Source: CAVRCT01 sp963719645 | Lineage (GTDB): Bacteria; Pseudomonadota; Gammaproteobacteria; DSM-16500 | Direction of reading: 5' to 3' | Assembly: GCA_963719645.1 (NCBI GenBank) | Contig: CAVRCT010000004.1 | Span: forward strand, 24,669 to 88,668 | DNA: 64,000 nt | Part shown: piece after piece, positions 19,536 through 28,144 of the stretch | Numbering within the stretch: position 1 is the first letter of the stretch | Layout of the letters: each line of letters opens with the position of its first letter | Translations under genes and position numbers: made by a program | Notes under the pieces: generated by a model | What the model was told of the DNA's origin: nothing | The model's database searches: none | The model's input: the letters and a program-made list of their open reading frames with translations, nothing else

Positions 19536-21815
19536 ATGTTAAAACACATAAAGCTTATTAGAAATATAGGAAAATTCGATTCAGTGGTTTCAGCACAGAA
19601 TCTACCTTTTGATAAATTCAACGCAATCTACGCTGAAAACGCCCGCGGCAAAACAACCATGGCATCAATCATGCGCTCATTAGCAACTAAAAATGCAATG
19701 CTAATAAATGAAAGACAAAGATTAGGTGCAAAAAATTCACCTCATGTAATTCTTGAAATAGACAGTCAAACTTTTATTTTTGAAAATGGCAGCTGGTCTA
19801 GTCATTACACTAACATTGCAATTTTTGATGATCATTTTATATCACAAAATGTCTGCTCAGGAATTGAAATTGAAACAGATCACAAACAGAACCTTCATGA
19901 GTTAATCCTAGGAGCTGAAGGTGTAATTTTAAGTGGCTCATTACAACAACATATAACAAAAATTGAAACGCATATCCGAACTCTTAAGGAAAAAGAAGCT
20001 GCAATTCCAGCTAATATACGCGGGAATCTCACCGTTGATGCTTTTTGTGATTTGAAACAGAATGAAAATTTAACTGCTGAAATGCAAAAAGTCGAACGTG
20101 AGATATCTGCAGCTAAATCATCAAACGCAATCAAGGAACAAAAACCCTTCCAAACGTTAAATTTACCTGAATTAAACATTACGGCTATCCAAGATATACT
20201 GAACCTAGACTTGTTAGGATTACAGGCAAATACAACAGCTAATGTACAACAGCACCTAATTAGCTTAGGAAATAATAGTGAAAAGTGGATAAGCGATGGA
20301 ATGTCAATGATTCAGAATGGTGATAGAAAACACTGCCCATTCTGCATACAGGATCTCAGTGGCTCAAGCATCATCACCAGCTACGAAGCTTATTTCAGTG
20401 AAGCATACTCCATCCATAAGAAAAATATTTTATCTAAAATCGAATTAGTTAATATCGCACATGGTGTGGAAATTCAAACAGCATTTGAGCGCGATGTTCG
20501 CCTAACCATGCAGAATTATGAATTTTGGCGACAATTTATGGATATGCCAAAAATTGATATAGATACAGCCGAAATTGCTCGCATCTGGAAGGCTGCTCGG
20601 GAACCAATTTTGTCAATTTTACAAAACAAGCTGGATTCGCCATTAGAAAAATTAAGTGTGTCTCATGAAATATTGGAAATGGTTGAAATCTATAACAAGC
20701 AAAAAAAATACGTAGAATCAATATCACAAAAATCATTAAAGTTTAATGAGGATATTGCTCTCATCAAAGAGAAGGTAGCAGACGCTAATATCACTACGCT
20801 AAAGGAAGATCTCAATAAACTAGCGACAATTCAGGCACGATATAGTCCACAATACATTGCATTATGCGATCAGTATTTGATTGAAAAAGCAGCCAAAAAG
20901 AAAACCGAGAAAATGCGCGACAACGCAAGAAAAGAACTTGACCTGTATCGTACAAATATTTTTAGCCAATATGAAACATCGGTCAACAGTTATCTTCAAA
21001 AATTAAATGCTAGCTTTAGATTGTCAAGCGTAAGCTCAATCAATAGCAGAGGCAGATCATCTTGTAATTATAGTGTTATCATCAACAATGAAGAGATTCC
21101 AACAACCGCGACTACTGGCCCGTCATTTAAAAACACTCTTAGCGCTGGCGATAGAAACACACTCGCGCTAGCCTTCTTTTTTGCCTCATTAGAACAAGAT
21201 AAAAATCTAAGCCAAAAAATTGTTATTATTGATGATCCGATGACAAGCCTGGATGAGCACAGAACTATCGCAACTATTCATGAAATTCGTGATTTAACTT
21301 TACGCGTAAGTCAAGTTATTGTAATGTCACACTCAAAATCATTTTTATGTGAGCTTTGGAGTGGCGCAGAAAAAAATAAAAAAACAGCTTTGAAGATAAC
21401 ACGTAGTGGAGACGGGTCAATCATCGAAACGTGGGATGTGCATCAAGACTGCATCACTGAACACGATAAGCGACACAAAATGATTCAAGAATACATTGCA
21501 GCAAGCAGCTCACACAATCATCGTGATATTGCAAGCTCACTTCGTCCTACACTTGAATGCTTTCTTAGGGTTGCCTATCCGTTACATTTTCCGCCAGGTA
21601 CTTTGCTCGGTAACTTTTATAACTCATGCACGCAGAGTTTGAAATCTGGAATGCTCATTCTAAGTAAAGATGATACAACCGAGCTCAAACGGCTCACAGA
21701 CTACGCCAACAAGTTTCATCATGATACCAACCCTGCTTATGCAACTGAATCAATCAATGATCAAGAACTTCTGGATTATTGCAGACGCACTTTGAAATTC
21801 ACACAGAAAGGATAG
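19536..21815 (+). CDS. RloC/PrrC-like ABC-ATPase, candidate anticodon nuclease
   Basis: A 759-residue protein with an SMC/Rad50-type ATPase head: Walker A-like AENARGKTT (33-41), coiled coils in the middle with a zinc-hook CPFC (267-270), the ABC signature LSAGDR (535-540), Walker B IVIIDD (562-567) and D-loop SLDEH. Near the C-terminus an Arg-X3-Glu (R670, E674) and later His (H728 or H729) match the triad pattern of PrrC and RloC anticodon nucleases, which cut tRNA after phage infection or DNA damage. The order head, zinc hook, C-terminal nuclease is RloC-like. Nuclease activity is inferred. Two small genes follow closely (3 and 18 bp) and are probably in the operon. Confidence 0.7.
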   Translation: MLKHIKLIRNIGKFDSVVSAQNLPFDKFNAIYAENARGKTTMASIMRSLATKNAMLINERQRLGAKNSPHVILEIDSQTFIFENGSWSSHYTNIAIFDDHFISQNVCSGIEIETDHKQNLHELILGAEGVILSGSLQQHITKIETHIRTLKEKEAAIPANIRGNLTVDAFCDLKQNENLTAEMQKVEREISAAKSSNAIKEQKPFQTLNLPELNITAIQDILNLDLLGLQANTTANVQQHLISLGNNSEKWISDGMSMIQNGDRKHCPFCIQDLSGSSIITSYEAYFSEAYSIHKKNILSKIELVNIAHGVEIQTAFERDVRLTMQNYEFWRQFMDMPKIDIDTAEIARIWKAAREPILSILQNKLDSPLEKLSVSHEILEMVEIYNKQKKYVESISQKSLKFNEDIALIKEKVADANITTLKEDLNKLATIQARYSPQYIALCDQYLIEKAAKKKTEKMRDNARKELDLYRTNIFSQYETSVNSYLQKLNASFRLSSVSSINSRGRSSCNYSVIINNEEIPTTATTGPSFKNTLSAGDRNTLALAFFFASLEQDKNLSQKIVIIDDPMTSLDEHRTIATIHEIRDLTLRVSQVIVMSHSKSFLCELWSGAEKNKKTALKITRSGDGSIIETWDVHQDCITEHDKRHKMIQEYIAASSSHNHRDIASSLRPTLECFLRVAYPLHFPPGTLLGNFYNSCTQSLKSGMLILSKDDTTELKRLTDYANKFHHDTNPAYATESINDQELLDYCRRTLKFTQKG

Positions 21816-21818
21816 TAA

Positions 21819-22136
21819 ATGAGAGGCATATCTAATCGAAAAGAAATCCTTAATCAAATTCCGCTACTTGCCGCCGGAAAAATTGATTTCATCCCTGTTT
21901 TTAGTGAAAAAGGCATGATAGGCGATATTTATTGCAACAGAGTTGATTATGGTGACTATGGAGTAGGATTTACTACAAGAAACATTCCTGAAGACAAAAT
22001 GTTAGATGTCAATTGGCGTGTTATTGATAACCTGATTTTCCCTCTTTGCGATTTGATCAACAAAAAATATTACAAGCCATTTAGACTAGAATCTAAAGAA
22101 GTGAGGGATTTCTGGTTTTCAAGGCCTAAACTTTGA
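21819..22136 (+). CDS. Small hypothetical protein, partner of RloC-like ATPase
   Basis: An unrecognised 105-residue protein whose ATG lies 3 bp after the ATPase stop, behind AAGGAT. It has mixed alpha/beta character with many aromatic residues (NRVDYGDYGVGFTTRN and NKKYYKPFRLE) and no membrane segment or metal motif. The tight spacing suggests co-translation with the ATPase, for instance as a regulator or antitoxin. RloC is usually reported as a stand-alone gene, so its role here is open. Confidence 0.6.
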   Translation: MRGISNRKEILNQIPLLAAGKIDFIPVFSEKGMIGDIYCNRVDYGDYGVGFTTRNIPEDKMLDVNWRVIDNLIFPLCDLINKKYYKPFRLESKEVRDFWFSRPKL

Positions 22137-22154
22137 TAATTTAAGGATACGATT

Positions 22155-22577
22155 ATGAAATGTTGTCACTGCCCCAGCGATGTCTTCAGGATGGTTGACG
22201 GATCAGGACTATGTTTTAGTTGCTATACAGCCCTCCAAAACACATCTAATGGTAATTTCAGCAGCGCATATCAGGCACATCAAGGAATGGAAGTTGCAAA
22301 TAGCATGCTTAAAGCAAGGGCTGATTTTCAACGCAATCAACATGCTGAACATCAGACAAGGAATACAGAGGTAAATAATTATTATACGAATAATAATATA
22401 ACAGTAGAGGGTGATAATAGTGGCTTCGTGCAAGCAGGAATGAATCAGACCCAAAATAACAATATTGGTATTAATAATTTCTCTAAATCGGGCAGCAGCA
22501 ACGTAAACTGGTTAGCAAAAATCATAGCAAATGGGCTGGAGAAATTTTGGATGTGGTTAATAGGTTTTTTTAGGTAA
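22155..22577 (+). CDS. Zinc-ribbon protein with Asn-rich amyloid-like linker and C-terminal membrane helix
   Basis: The 140-residue protein has three parts. Residues 3-23 hold a CxxC...CxxC pair (C3, C6, C20, C23). Residues about 75-110 are Asn-rich with NITVEGDNSGFVQAGMNQ and NNNIGINNF, similar in style to bacterial amyloid or RHIM-like signalling motifs (G-N-x-G-x-x-Q-x-G). Residues about 117-140 form a Trp-rich hydrophobic helix (WLAKIIANGLEKFWMWLIGF). It is the last gene of the ATPase operon. A membrane-acting effector triggered by polymerisation is one possibility; the function is unproven. Confidence 0.6.
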   Translation: MKCCHCPSDVFRMVDGSGLCFSCYTALQNTSNGNFSSAYQAHQGMEVANSMLKARADFQRNQHAEHQTRNTEVNNYYTNNNITVEGDNSGFVQAGMNQTQNNNIGINNFSKSGSSNVNWLAKIIANGLEKFWMWLIGFFR

Positions 22578-22696
22578 AAAATTTGAAAACATCACCAATA
22601 TTAAAACCATTCCATATTCTAGAATCTGGAATGCCTAAGTTGTCCATATTTGGCGTTAATAATCCATTCGCAATTCACGAATCCCGAATATAAAAT

Positions 22697-22720
22697 GTTC
22701 GTTGTTCGCGAACGGCGAAC
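22697..22720. repeat. 24-bp palindromic motif, copy 1
   Basis: GTTCGTTGTTCGCGAACGGC plus GAAC is a near-palindrome centred on TTCGCGAA. Related 24-bp copies lie at 29424-29447 and 45928-45951. It sits 7 bp before a tmRNA-end junction here. Confidence 0.7.
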
Positions 22721-22727
22721 GCTATGG

Positions 22728-22854
22728 GACGCGGGTTCAATTGATTTTTCAGGACGGTTTTTTCAGGGGTATAATTTGGGGTATGTTAAAAAATTCAAAT
22801 AGACTAATCTCTATTTAATCAAACAACTATCAAACCAACTCTATCCCCGCCGCC
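22728..22854 (+). repeat. tmRNA-end junction (att-like site) 1
   Basis: GACGCGGGTTCAATT copies the tmRNA T-arm (17468-17482), then the sequence leaves it (GATTTTTCAG), passes two GGGGTA motifs (GGGGTATAATTTGGGGTA), and returns to the tmRNA-like CCCCGCCGCC at 22845-22854. The same composite occurs at 31413, 34468 and, degenerately, 42313. Such copies of a tRNA or tmRNA 3' end mark tyrosine-recombinase integration sites, and the GGGGTA pair resembles integrase arm sites. Confidence 0.75.
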
Positions 22855-22900
22855 GAGTTGCATATGAATTCCTCCTAAATAAATTAACGTCCGTAACAAC

Positions 22901-23863
22901 GTAACCGTTCCGCAATCCACACCATCAGCTAAAGCTGTATAAACTGCGGCAGCAACTTGCGGTAATCATCTTCGGTAACGCATCCACGTATTCGAGTTAA
23001 CATAGCGCATAAATATCGATAAGGTTCGATATTGTTTGCTTTGCAAGTTTCAATGAGCGAATAGAAGATAGCACCTGCTTTTGCTCCACTCGGACTTGCA
23101 TTGAATAACCAGTTTTTGCGACCAATCGCAAATGGGCGTATGGCATTTTCAACTAGGTTATTATCTATTTCGACACGACCATCAATTAAATAATTATTCA
23201 ATTCTGTCCAGTTACCGACACAGTAACGAATAGCTTTACCAATAGCGCCTTGTTCTGAGGTTTTAGGTGTGTGATGATCAAGCCATTTTTTAAATGCTGC
23301 AAGTACAGGAACAGATTTTTCTTGGCGTAATTTATATCGCTCTTCTGGCGTTAATTGGTTATCTCGTGCTTCGCTTTCAACTGCATAAAGTTTTCGATAA
23401 AACTTTATAGCTTCATGCGCAAGACCAGATGTTTTTTGTGTTTTTGCTAACTCAGCAAATGGTCTTCTTGCATGAGCGTGACATCCAACACGTAAAATTT
23501 CTTCTTTATCATTCGCCCAGTTATAACCGGAGAATGCATCGCTTTGTAAATAGCCTTCAAACCCCAACAAAAATTGTTGCGCGTGGTAACCACCGCGAGT
23601 TTCTTGATATTCATAAACAATACAAGGATTACTTCCTCCGCCGCGATAAACCCACATATAAGATTTGGTGCGATTATCACGTCCAACTTCATTTAAAACT
23701 TGTACGCTTGTTTCATCGACTTGAACATAATCATTAGAAATAATAATTTTTTGTAATAACCTAACAAGAGGTACAGCAAATTCTGCAGTTTTTAATACCC
23801 AACCACATAAACTACTGCGTGGCATATCTATTTCCATGCGCTTCCACATTTCTTCTTGTCGAT
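22901..23863 (-). mobile_element. Truncated IS66 copy (tnpC end only)
   Basis: Starts with the IS66 terminal repeat GTAACCGTTCCGCAATCCAC and is nearly identical to the first 960 bp of the full element at 23891, then breaks off at CGAT (23863) where the full copy continues. It keeps the C-terminal two thirds of the transposase (catalytic motifs DAFSGYN and ENAIRPFAIGRKNWLF) but no start and no tnpA or tnpB. The reading frame runs on through the palindrome to the neighbouring element, giving a chimeric N-terminus that has no meaning. Confidence 0.88.
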
Positions 23864-23919
23864 TGTGCATTAGGGTCAGGCTTGCATAGTGTAACCGTTC
23901 CGCAATCCACACCAATCAG

Positions 23920-25461
23920 CTAAAGCTGTATAAACTGCGGCAACAACTTGCGGTAATCATCTTCGGTAACGCATCCACGGATTCGAGTTAACATAGCGCA
24001 TAAATATCGATAAGGTTCGATATTGTTTGCTTTGCAAGTTTCAATGAGCGAATAGAAGATAGCACCTGCTTTTGCTCCACTCGGACTTGCATTGAATAAC
24101 CAGTTTTTGCGACCAATCGCAAATGGGCGTATGGCATTTTCAACTAGGTTATTATCTATTTCGACACGACCATTAATTAAATAATTATTCAATTCTGTCC
24201 AGTTACCGACACAGTAACGAATAGCTTTACCAATAGCGCCTTGTTCTGAGGTTTTAGGTGTGTGATGATCAAGCCATTTTTTAAATGCTGCAAGTACAGG
24301 AACAGATTTTTCTTGGCGTAATTTATATCGCTCTTCTGGCGTTAATTGGTTATCTCGTGCTTCGCTTTCAACCGCATAAAGCTTTCGATAAAACTTTATA
24401 GCTTCATGCGCAAGACCAGATGTTTTTTGTGTTTTTGCTAACTCAGCAAATGGTCTTCTTGCATGAGCGTGACATCCAACACGTAAAATTTCTTCTTTAT
24501 CATTCGCCCAGTTATAACCGGAGAATGCATCACTTTGTAAATAGCCTTCAAACCCCAACAAAAATTGTTGCGCGTGGTAACCACCGCGAGTTTCTTGATA
24601 TTCATAAACAATACAAGGATTACTTCCTCCGCCGCGATAAACCCACATATAAGATTTGGTGCGATTATCACGTCCAACTTCATTTAAAACTTGTACGCTT
24701 GTTTCATCGACTTGAACATAATCGTTAGAAATAATAATTTTTTGTAATAACCTAACAAGAGGTACAGCAAATTCTGCAGTTTTTAACACCCAACCACATA
24801 AACTGCTGCGTGGCATATCTATTTCCATGCGCTTCCACATTTCTTCTTGTCGATAAAGCGGAAGATGATCACAATATTTTGAGACGACAACATGAGCAAC
24901 TAATTCGGGTGTCGCGATGCTTTTTGGTAAAAGCAATACGGGCATTGGTGCAATTTTTACATTCTCTTGACAAGGCTTACATGCATACTTCGGTCTCACA
25001 TGCTGGATTACACTGACTTTCGCAGGGATGTATTTGAGTTGTTCGCTAATTTCATTACCTATATGCATTAGAGGCGTGCCACAACCACAGATTTTTTCCA
25101 TTTCAGATATATCGTGCATTATAACTTCACGTGGAAGATAGGCTGGTAACGGCTTGCGTATTGGGTGTTTTTTACGAACATGCGACTGAACTTTTATTTC
25201 TTCATCTTCAATATGCTCTTTGACTTCATCTGGCAAGTCAATGCCAGCTTCATCGAACATGTCTGGCTGTAAAATATTTTTTTCTGATGATGGCGAAAAA
25301 TATCGTTGCTTTGATAAGCGAATCTCTTCAAGAAGATTCGCATATTTTATTTTGTATTCTGCAAATTCATTTTGATTTTTATGCAGAGCTTCTTGCAGAT
25401 GAAGAATGATGTTTTTTAATTCTTCTTCTGATTTTGGTAAGTTTTCAATATTAAATTTCAT
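23920..25461 (-). CDS. tnpC: IS66 family transposase TnpC
   Basis: A full-length DDE transposase of 513 residues. It has an N-terminal helical region, a zinc-binding part (CGCGTPL and YACKPCQENVKIAP), the DDE catalytic stretch with DETSVQVL, SDAFSGYN and the Glu in NNLVENAIRPFAIGRKNW, and the typical C-terminal AIFYSLIETCKANNIEPYRYL. It is nearly identical over its C-terminal part to the truncated neighbour and clearly related to, but different from, the transposase at 39070. Confidence 0.95.
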   Translation of the reverse strand: MKFNIENLPKSEEELKNIILHLQEALHKNQNEFAEYKIKYANLLEEIRLSKQRYFSPSSEKNILQPDMFDEAGIDLPDEVKEHIEDEEIKVQSHVRKKHPIRKPLPAYLPREVIMHDISEMEKICGCGTPLMHIGNEISEQLKYIPAKVSVIQHVRPKYACKPCQENVKIAPMPVLLLPKSIATPELVAHVVVSKYCDHLPLYRQEEMWKRMEIDMPRSSLCGWVLKTAEFAVPLVRLLQKIIISNDYVQVDETSVQVLNEVGRDNRTKSYMWVYRGGGSNPCIVYEYQETRGGYHAQQFLLGFEGYLQSDAFSGYNWANDKEEILRVGCHAHARRPFAELAKTQKTSGLAHEAIKFYRKLYAVESEARDNQLTPEERYKLRQEKSVPVLAAFKKWLDHHTPKTSEQGAIGKAIRYCVGNWTELNNYLINGRVEIDNNLVENAIRPFAIGRKNWLFNASPSGAKAGAIFYSLIETCKANNIEPYRYLCAMLTRIRGCVTEDDYRKLLPQFIQL

Positions 25462-25501
25462 GCGCTCAATATAGCAAAGAATAGCTATATTTTCGAGTAT
25501 T

Positions 25502-25852
25502 TTAGCAAAAACTTTCTATCTGGCTTGACCTCATATTATTGATTCGAGAATATTTGTCGCTTGCTAGCAACCATTTTAAATGCTCTCTGCTCATCTCAAT
25601 ACAACCTTCCGCATCACGAGCAAAAACAAACCTGCCTCTCTCTAATCGACGGTACCACAAAGTAAAACAATTCATCTCATAATAAAGAGCTTTTAATTTG
25701 TTACCACTTTTCCCGCGAAATAGAAATAAACTTCCGTCAATTGGATTCATTTTCATGATTTCAGAAATCAAAATATTAAGAGTATCAATTGACTTTCTCA
25801 TATCAACCGGCTGAGTATAAAAATAAATTTTCACATCATCAGGTATTAACAT
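25502..25852 (-). CDS. tnpB: IS66 accessory protein TnpB
   Basis: A 116-residue protein with the TnpB hallmarks YTQPVDMRKSIDTL, GSLFLFRGKSGNKLKALYYE and CFTLWYRRLERGRF. TnpB is required for IS66 transposition; its activity is not established. It overlaps tnpA by 7 bp. Confidence 0.94.
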   Translation of the reverse strand: MLIPDDVKIYFYTQPVDMRKSIDTLNILISEIMKMNPIDGSLFLFRGKSGNKLKALYYEMNCFTLWYRRLERGRFVFARDAEGCIEMSREHLKWLLASDKYSRINNMRSSQIESFC

Positions 25853-26160
25853 GCCAATAATACCTCTACTAGTTTTTTAATGTGCAATGCATCTACAGCA
25901 GAAGAAAACACGCATTGAAATCCATTTGGTAAATTCAAACGTATTTCTTTTTCGTTTGATTGTTGATTGATTTTAACCGAAGCAAACGATCCGACTGGTT
26001 TTAGATCTTTCAAAGGTTTTGGCTTTAAAATACCGCGATAATATCCAAATTGTGCTGAGGATAAATTTTTTTGTTTGCAAAAATTAATTTGGGACAGGCC
26101 ACTTTGTTCTTGCTCTTCGATTAAGATTTTCCACTTTTCTCGTTGCTCGACTTTATCCAT
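25846..26160 (-). CDS. tnpA: IS66 accessory protein TnpA
   Basis: A 104-residue protein with a helix-turn-helix-like N-terminus (EEQEQSGLSQINFCKQ) and the ending LPNGFQCVFSSAVDALHI, both typical of IS66 first genes. AAGGAG precedes the ATG. Confidence 0.9.
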   Translation of the reverse strand: MDKVEQREKWKILIEEQEQSGLSQINFCKQKNLSSAQFGYYRGILKPKPLKDLKPVGSFASVKINQQSNEKEIRLNLPNGFQCVFSSAVDALHIKKLVEVLLAC

Positions 26161-26299
26161 TTATTTGCTCCTTGATTATTGAAGGAAATAGGATGGAGTA
26201 ATTTTAGGGGGTTGAGAAGATGGGGTTGGCTAAACGCTTACTGCATAGTTGCACATTGATACTAAAAAGGTGATGTTGAAAGTGCAACTATGCAAGCCT

Positions 26300-26467
26300 G
26301 ACTCCGTTTCTGGACGAACTTATATGGGCAGAGTGGAAAGGGGCGAGCAAAATATATCCATTCAGAACCTAATTCAAATAGCTCTAACATTAAAAGTAGA
26401 ACTAGCTGAACTGCTACCGACAATTCGGAGCTTAAAAAATTCTCGCTTGAAAAACCTACATAACTAA
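26300..26467 (+). pseudogene. Relic of an XRE-type HTH regulator
   Basis: The stretch SGRTYMGRVERGEQNISIQN, then LIQIALTLKVELAELLPTI, is the C-terminal half of an XRE helix-turn-helix. Its N-terminal half is missing and the preceding bases belong to the palindromic repeat (GCAAGCCTGACTCCGTTT), so the repeat appears to have replaced the start. It is probably not expressed as a working regulator. Confidence 0.65.
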
Positions 26468-26506
26468 CTGAGAATAAAAGCTAAACATAACAAGGATGCC
26501 ATTAGG

Positions 26507-26575
26507 GTCAGGCTTGCATAGTTGCACATTGATACTAAAAAGGTCATGTTGAAAGTGCAACTATGCAAGCCTGAC
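26507..26575. repeat. Palindromic repeat with 21-bp arms, intact copy
   Basis: Perfect arms (26507-26527 starting GTCAGGCTTGCATAGTTG and 26555-26575) enclose a 27-bp loop, followed by TCCG and a T run. A second copy was split by the IS66 (left half at 23873-23890, rest from 26242). A right half-copy lies at 36932-36974. The T run means it could act as a terminator. Confidence 0.85.
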
Positions 26576-26668
26576 TCCGTTTTTTTTAAATGTAAGTACA
26601 CATTCATTAGTCTTATAGTTTTCATTACGTTTCTCCAAAAATATATGCGATAACATTTGGATCATCGT

Positions 26669-27325
26669 TTACCCCTGCCAATACTCATTAGGGTCTTCTT
26701 GTAACTCAGGGTCATCTGGATGCATATTTTGATAACGAACAAATACTTTCCGCATCCATGCGGGCATCTTATCAAGATGCATTAGAACTTCATTGAAATA
26801 TTTATCCTCTAGGCGATTATGAAGTTTCTTAACAATTCGCGGTTTTAAATACCTTTTTCCCTCATACCACAATGCAGTAACCACATGGCATGTTACTGTA
26901 TTCGGCATAACTATTTTTTTAGGATTAACATGCACAAGCCTAATTCTATTTACGCCATTTACTTTTATATAACGTGAGCGGCCTGTCGTATAATAAATCT
27001 CGCGTACAGGAACTTGCGTACTTAAACCAATCTGGTTTAACGCTACAGCCGGATGAACTGATATTATTTCGCCCGTTTTTTTAGAAACAGCTTTAATGAT
27101 TTTATCTGCACCAGGGGGAATAGACCAACCAGGAAGGTAACGACTTTTTCCTGGCCGAAAATATAAATCATGAGATATAACACCAATCTCATTCTTTTTC
27201 TTTAATTTATTTAAAACATGCTTAACGATTTTAATCGGAAAATCTCTGCAAAAGAATTCAGCAGAAAAAATTTTTTGCCTGGAGATTTTTTTAATCTTTT
27301 TTTCAATTAATTGAACTTCTTCCAT
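26669..27325 (-). CDS. DUF6088 family protein, AbiEi-like
   Basis: A 218-residue protein with an N-terminal winged-helix part (FPIKIVKHVLNKLKKKNEIG then DLYFRPGKSRYLP), followed by VHPAVALNQIGLSTQVP and IYYTTGRSRYIKV, the features of DUF6088. This family usually acts as the antitoxin-like partner of AbiEii-type nucleotidyltransferases. It is the last of four closely spaced minus-strand genes (13 bp after the phosphoesterase). Confidence 0.75.
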   Translation of the reverse strand: MEEVQLIEKKIKKISRQKIFSAEFFCRDFPIKIVKHVLNKLKKKNEIGVISHDLYFRPGKSRYLPGWSIPPGADKIIKAVSKKTGEIISVHPAVALNQIGLSTQVPVREIYYTTGRSRYIKVNGVNRIRLVHVNPKKIVMPNTVTCHVVTALWYEGKRYLKPRIVKKLHNRLEDKYFNEVLMHLDKMPAWMRKVFVRYQNMHPDDPELQEDPNEYWQG

Positions 27326-27338
27326 AAAAGTCTTTACC

Positions 27339-28142
27339 TTAAACTAAAATAATCTTCTGAATCTCTGGTCGACAATACTCGGCCTTACCCACTGCAACGG
27401 CTAAATTACCGTAACAAACATTTGCTGTACTATGCGTATGACCACATAACACTAAAAGCTCAATTTGTGGATTTTGTTGAGCAACGGTTGTTAATACATC
27501 GCCAATGACTTTTGAGCTAAAATAAGGCAGCAAATCATCTCCACTTATTTCACCCTCATGCAAACAAGCCTCTTTAAAAGGTGGAACATGCGTTAGCACA
27601 ATTATTTTCTTGGGATTTTGACTAGCCGCCTGCTTCAAATCATTTTGTAACTTCATTGCATCAGCATCAGCTAATTGCTGCATCTTTTCAAGCAACTGAT
27701 ATTTGCCTAGAATTTTTTCCTGAAATAAATCAGCAATCATTCTACTGTCATTAAGCACAACGCGGCTATTTTGATAATCGCCTAATCGACCATCAGCCCA
27801 CCCATCTTGTCCAATTAAAAACGTATTATTATCTAATTTTTGCATTCCCAATGCTGGCAACCAAAATAATTTATCATGCTCTTTAGTTAACGCTGCCATT
27901 GCATCACGCACTTCATTAATTTGTCCCTTGTAATAGTCATGATTGCCTAACACAAAATAAATAGGCTTATTAATGTAGCTTGCCATCTCATTTAATATAT
28001 TCACTAAACATGGAGCTTCTGCAATATCACCACTAATTAATACGCCGTTACATTCCGTATTAAAAATTTCTTGATAAAATTTTTGACGCGTAACGTTATC
28101 AATAAAATTCAAATGAATATCTGTTAGCCAAGCATATTTCAT
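27339..28142 (-). CDS. Calcineurin-like metallophosphoesterase
   Basis: A 267-residue phosphoesterase with the metal motifs LTDIHLN (D-x-H), SGDIAEAP (GD), VLGNHDYY (GNHD), LTHVPPF and CGHTHSTANV (GHTH). Family members hydrolyse phosphodiesters or monoesters; the substrate is not evident. Placed 2 bp after a nucleotidyltransferase, it may act on the same nucleotide mark. Its C-terminus (VGKAEYCRPEIQ) is copied as a relic near 34200-34300. Confidence 0.85.
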   Translation of the reverse strand: MKYAWLTDIHLNFIDNVTRQKFYQEIFNTECNGVLISGDIAEAPCLVNILNEMASYINKPIYFVLGNHDYYKGQINEVRDAMAALTKEHDKLFWLPALGMQKLDNNTFLIGQDGWADGRLGDYQNSRVVLNDSRMIADLFQEKILGKYQLLEKMQQLADADAMKLQNDLKQAASQNPKKIIVLTHVPPFKEACLHEGEISGDDLLPYFSSKVIGDVLTTVAQQNPQIELLVLCGHTHSTANVCYGNLAVAVGKAEYCRPEIQKIILV

Positions 28143-28144
28143 AA

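Larger units (their letters stand above)
23883..26249 (-). mobile_element. Complete IS66-family element with 8-bp target duplication
   Basis: The element spans 23891-26241 (2351 bp). Its ends are GTAACCGTTCCGC and, on the other side, the complement of GTAAGCGTTTAGCC. The 8-bp duplication TGCATAGT flanks it (23883-23890 and 26242-26249), as expected for IS66. It carries tnpA, tnpB and tnpC on the minus strand and has split a palindromic repeat (see 26507-26575 for an intact copy). Confidence 0.93.

Noticed and set aside
23429..24728. Plus-strand frames inside the two tnpC genes
   Set aside because: They are antisense shadows, identical in both IS66 copies because the DNA is identical.
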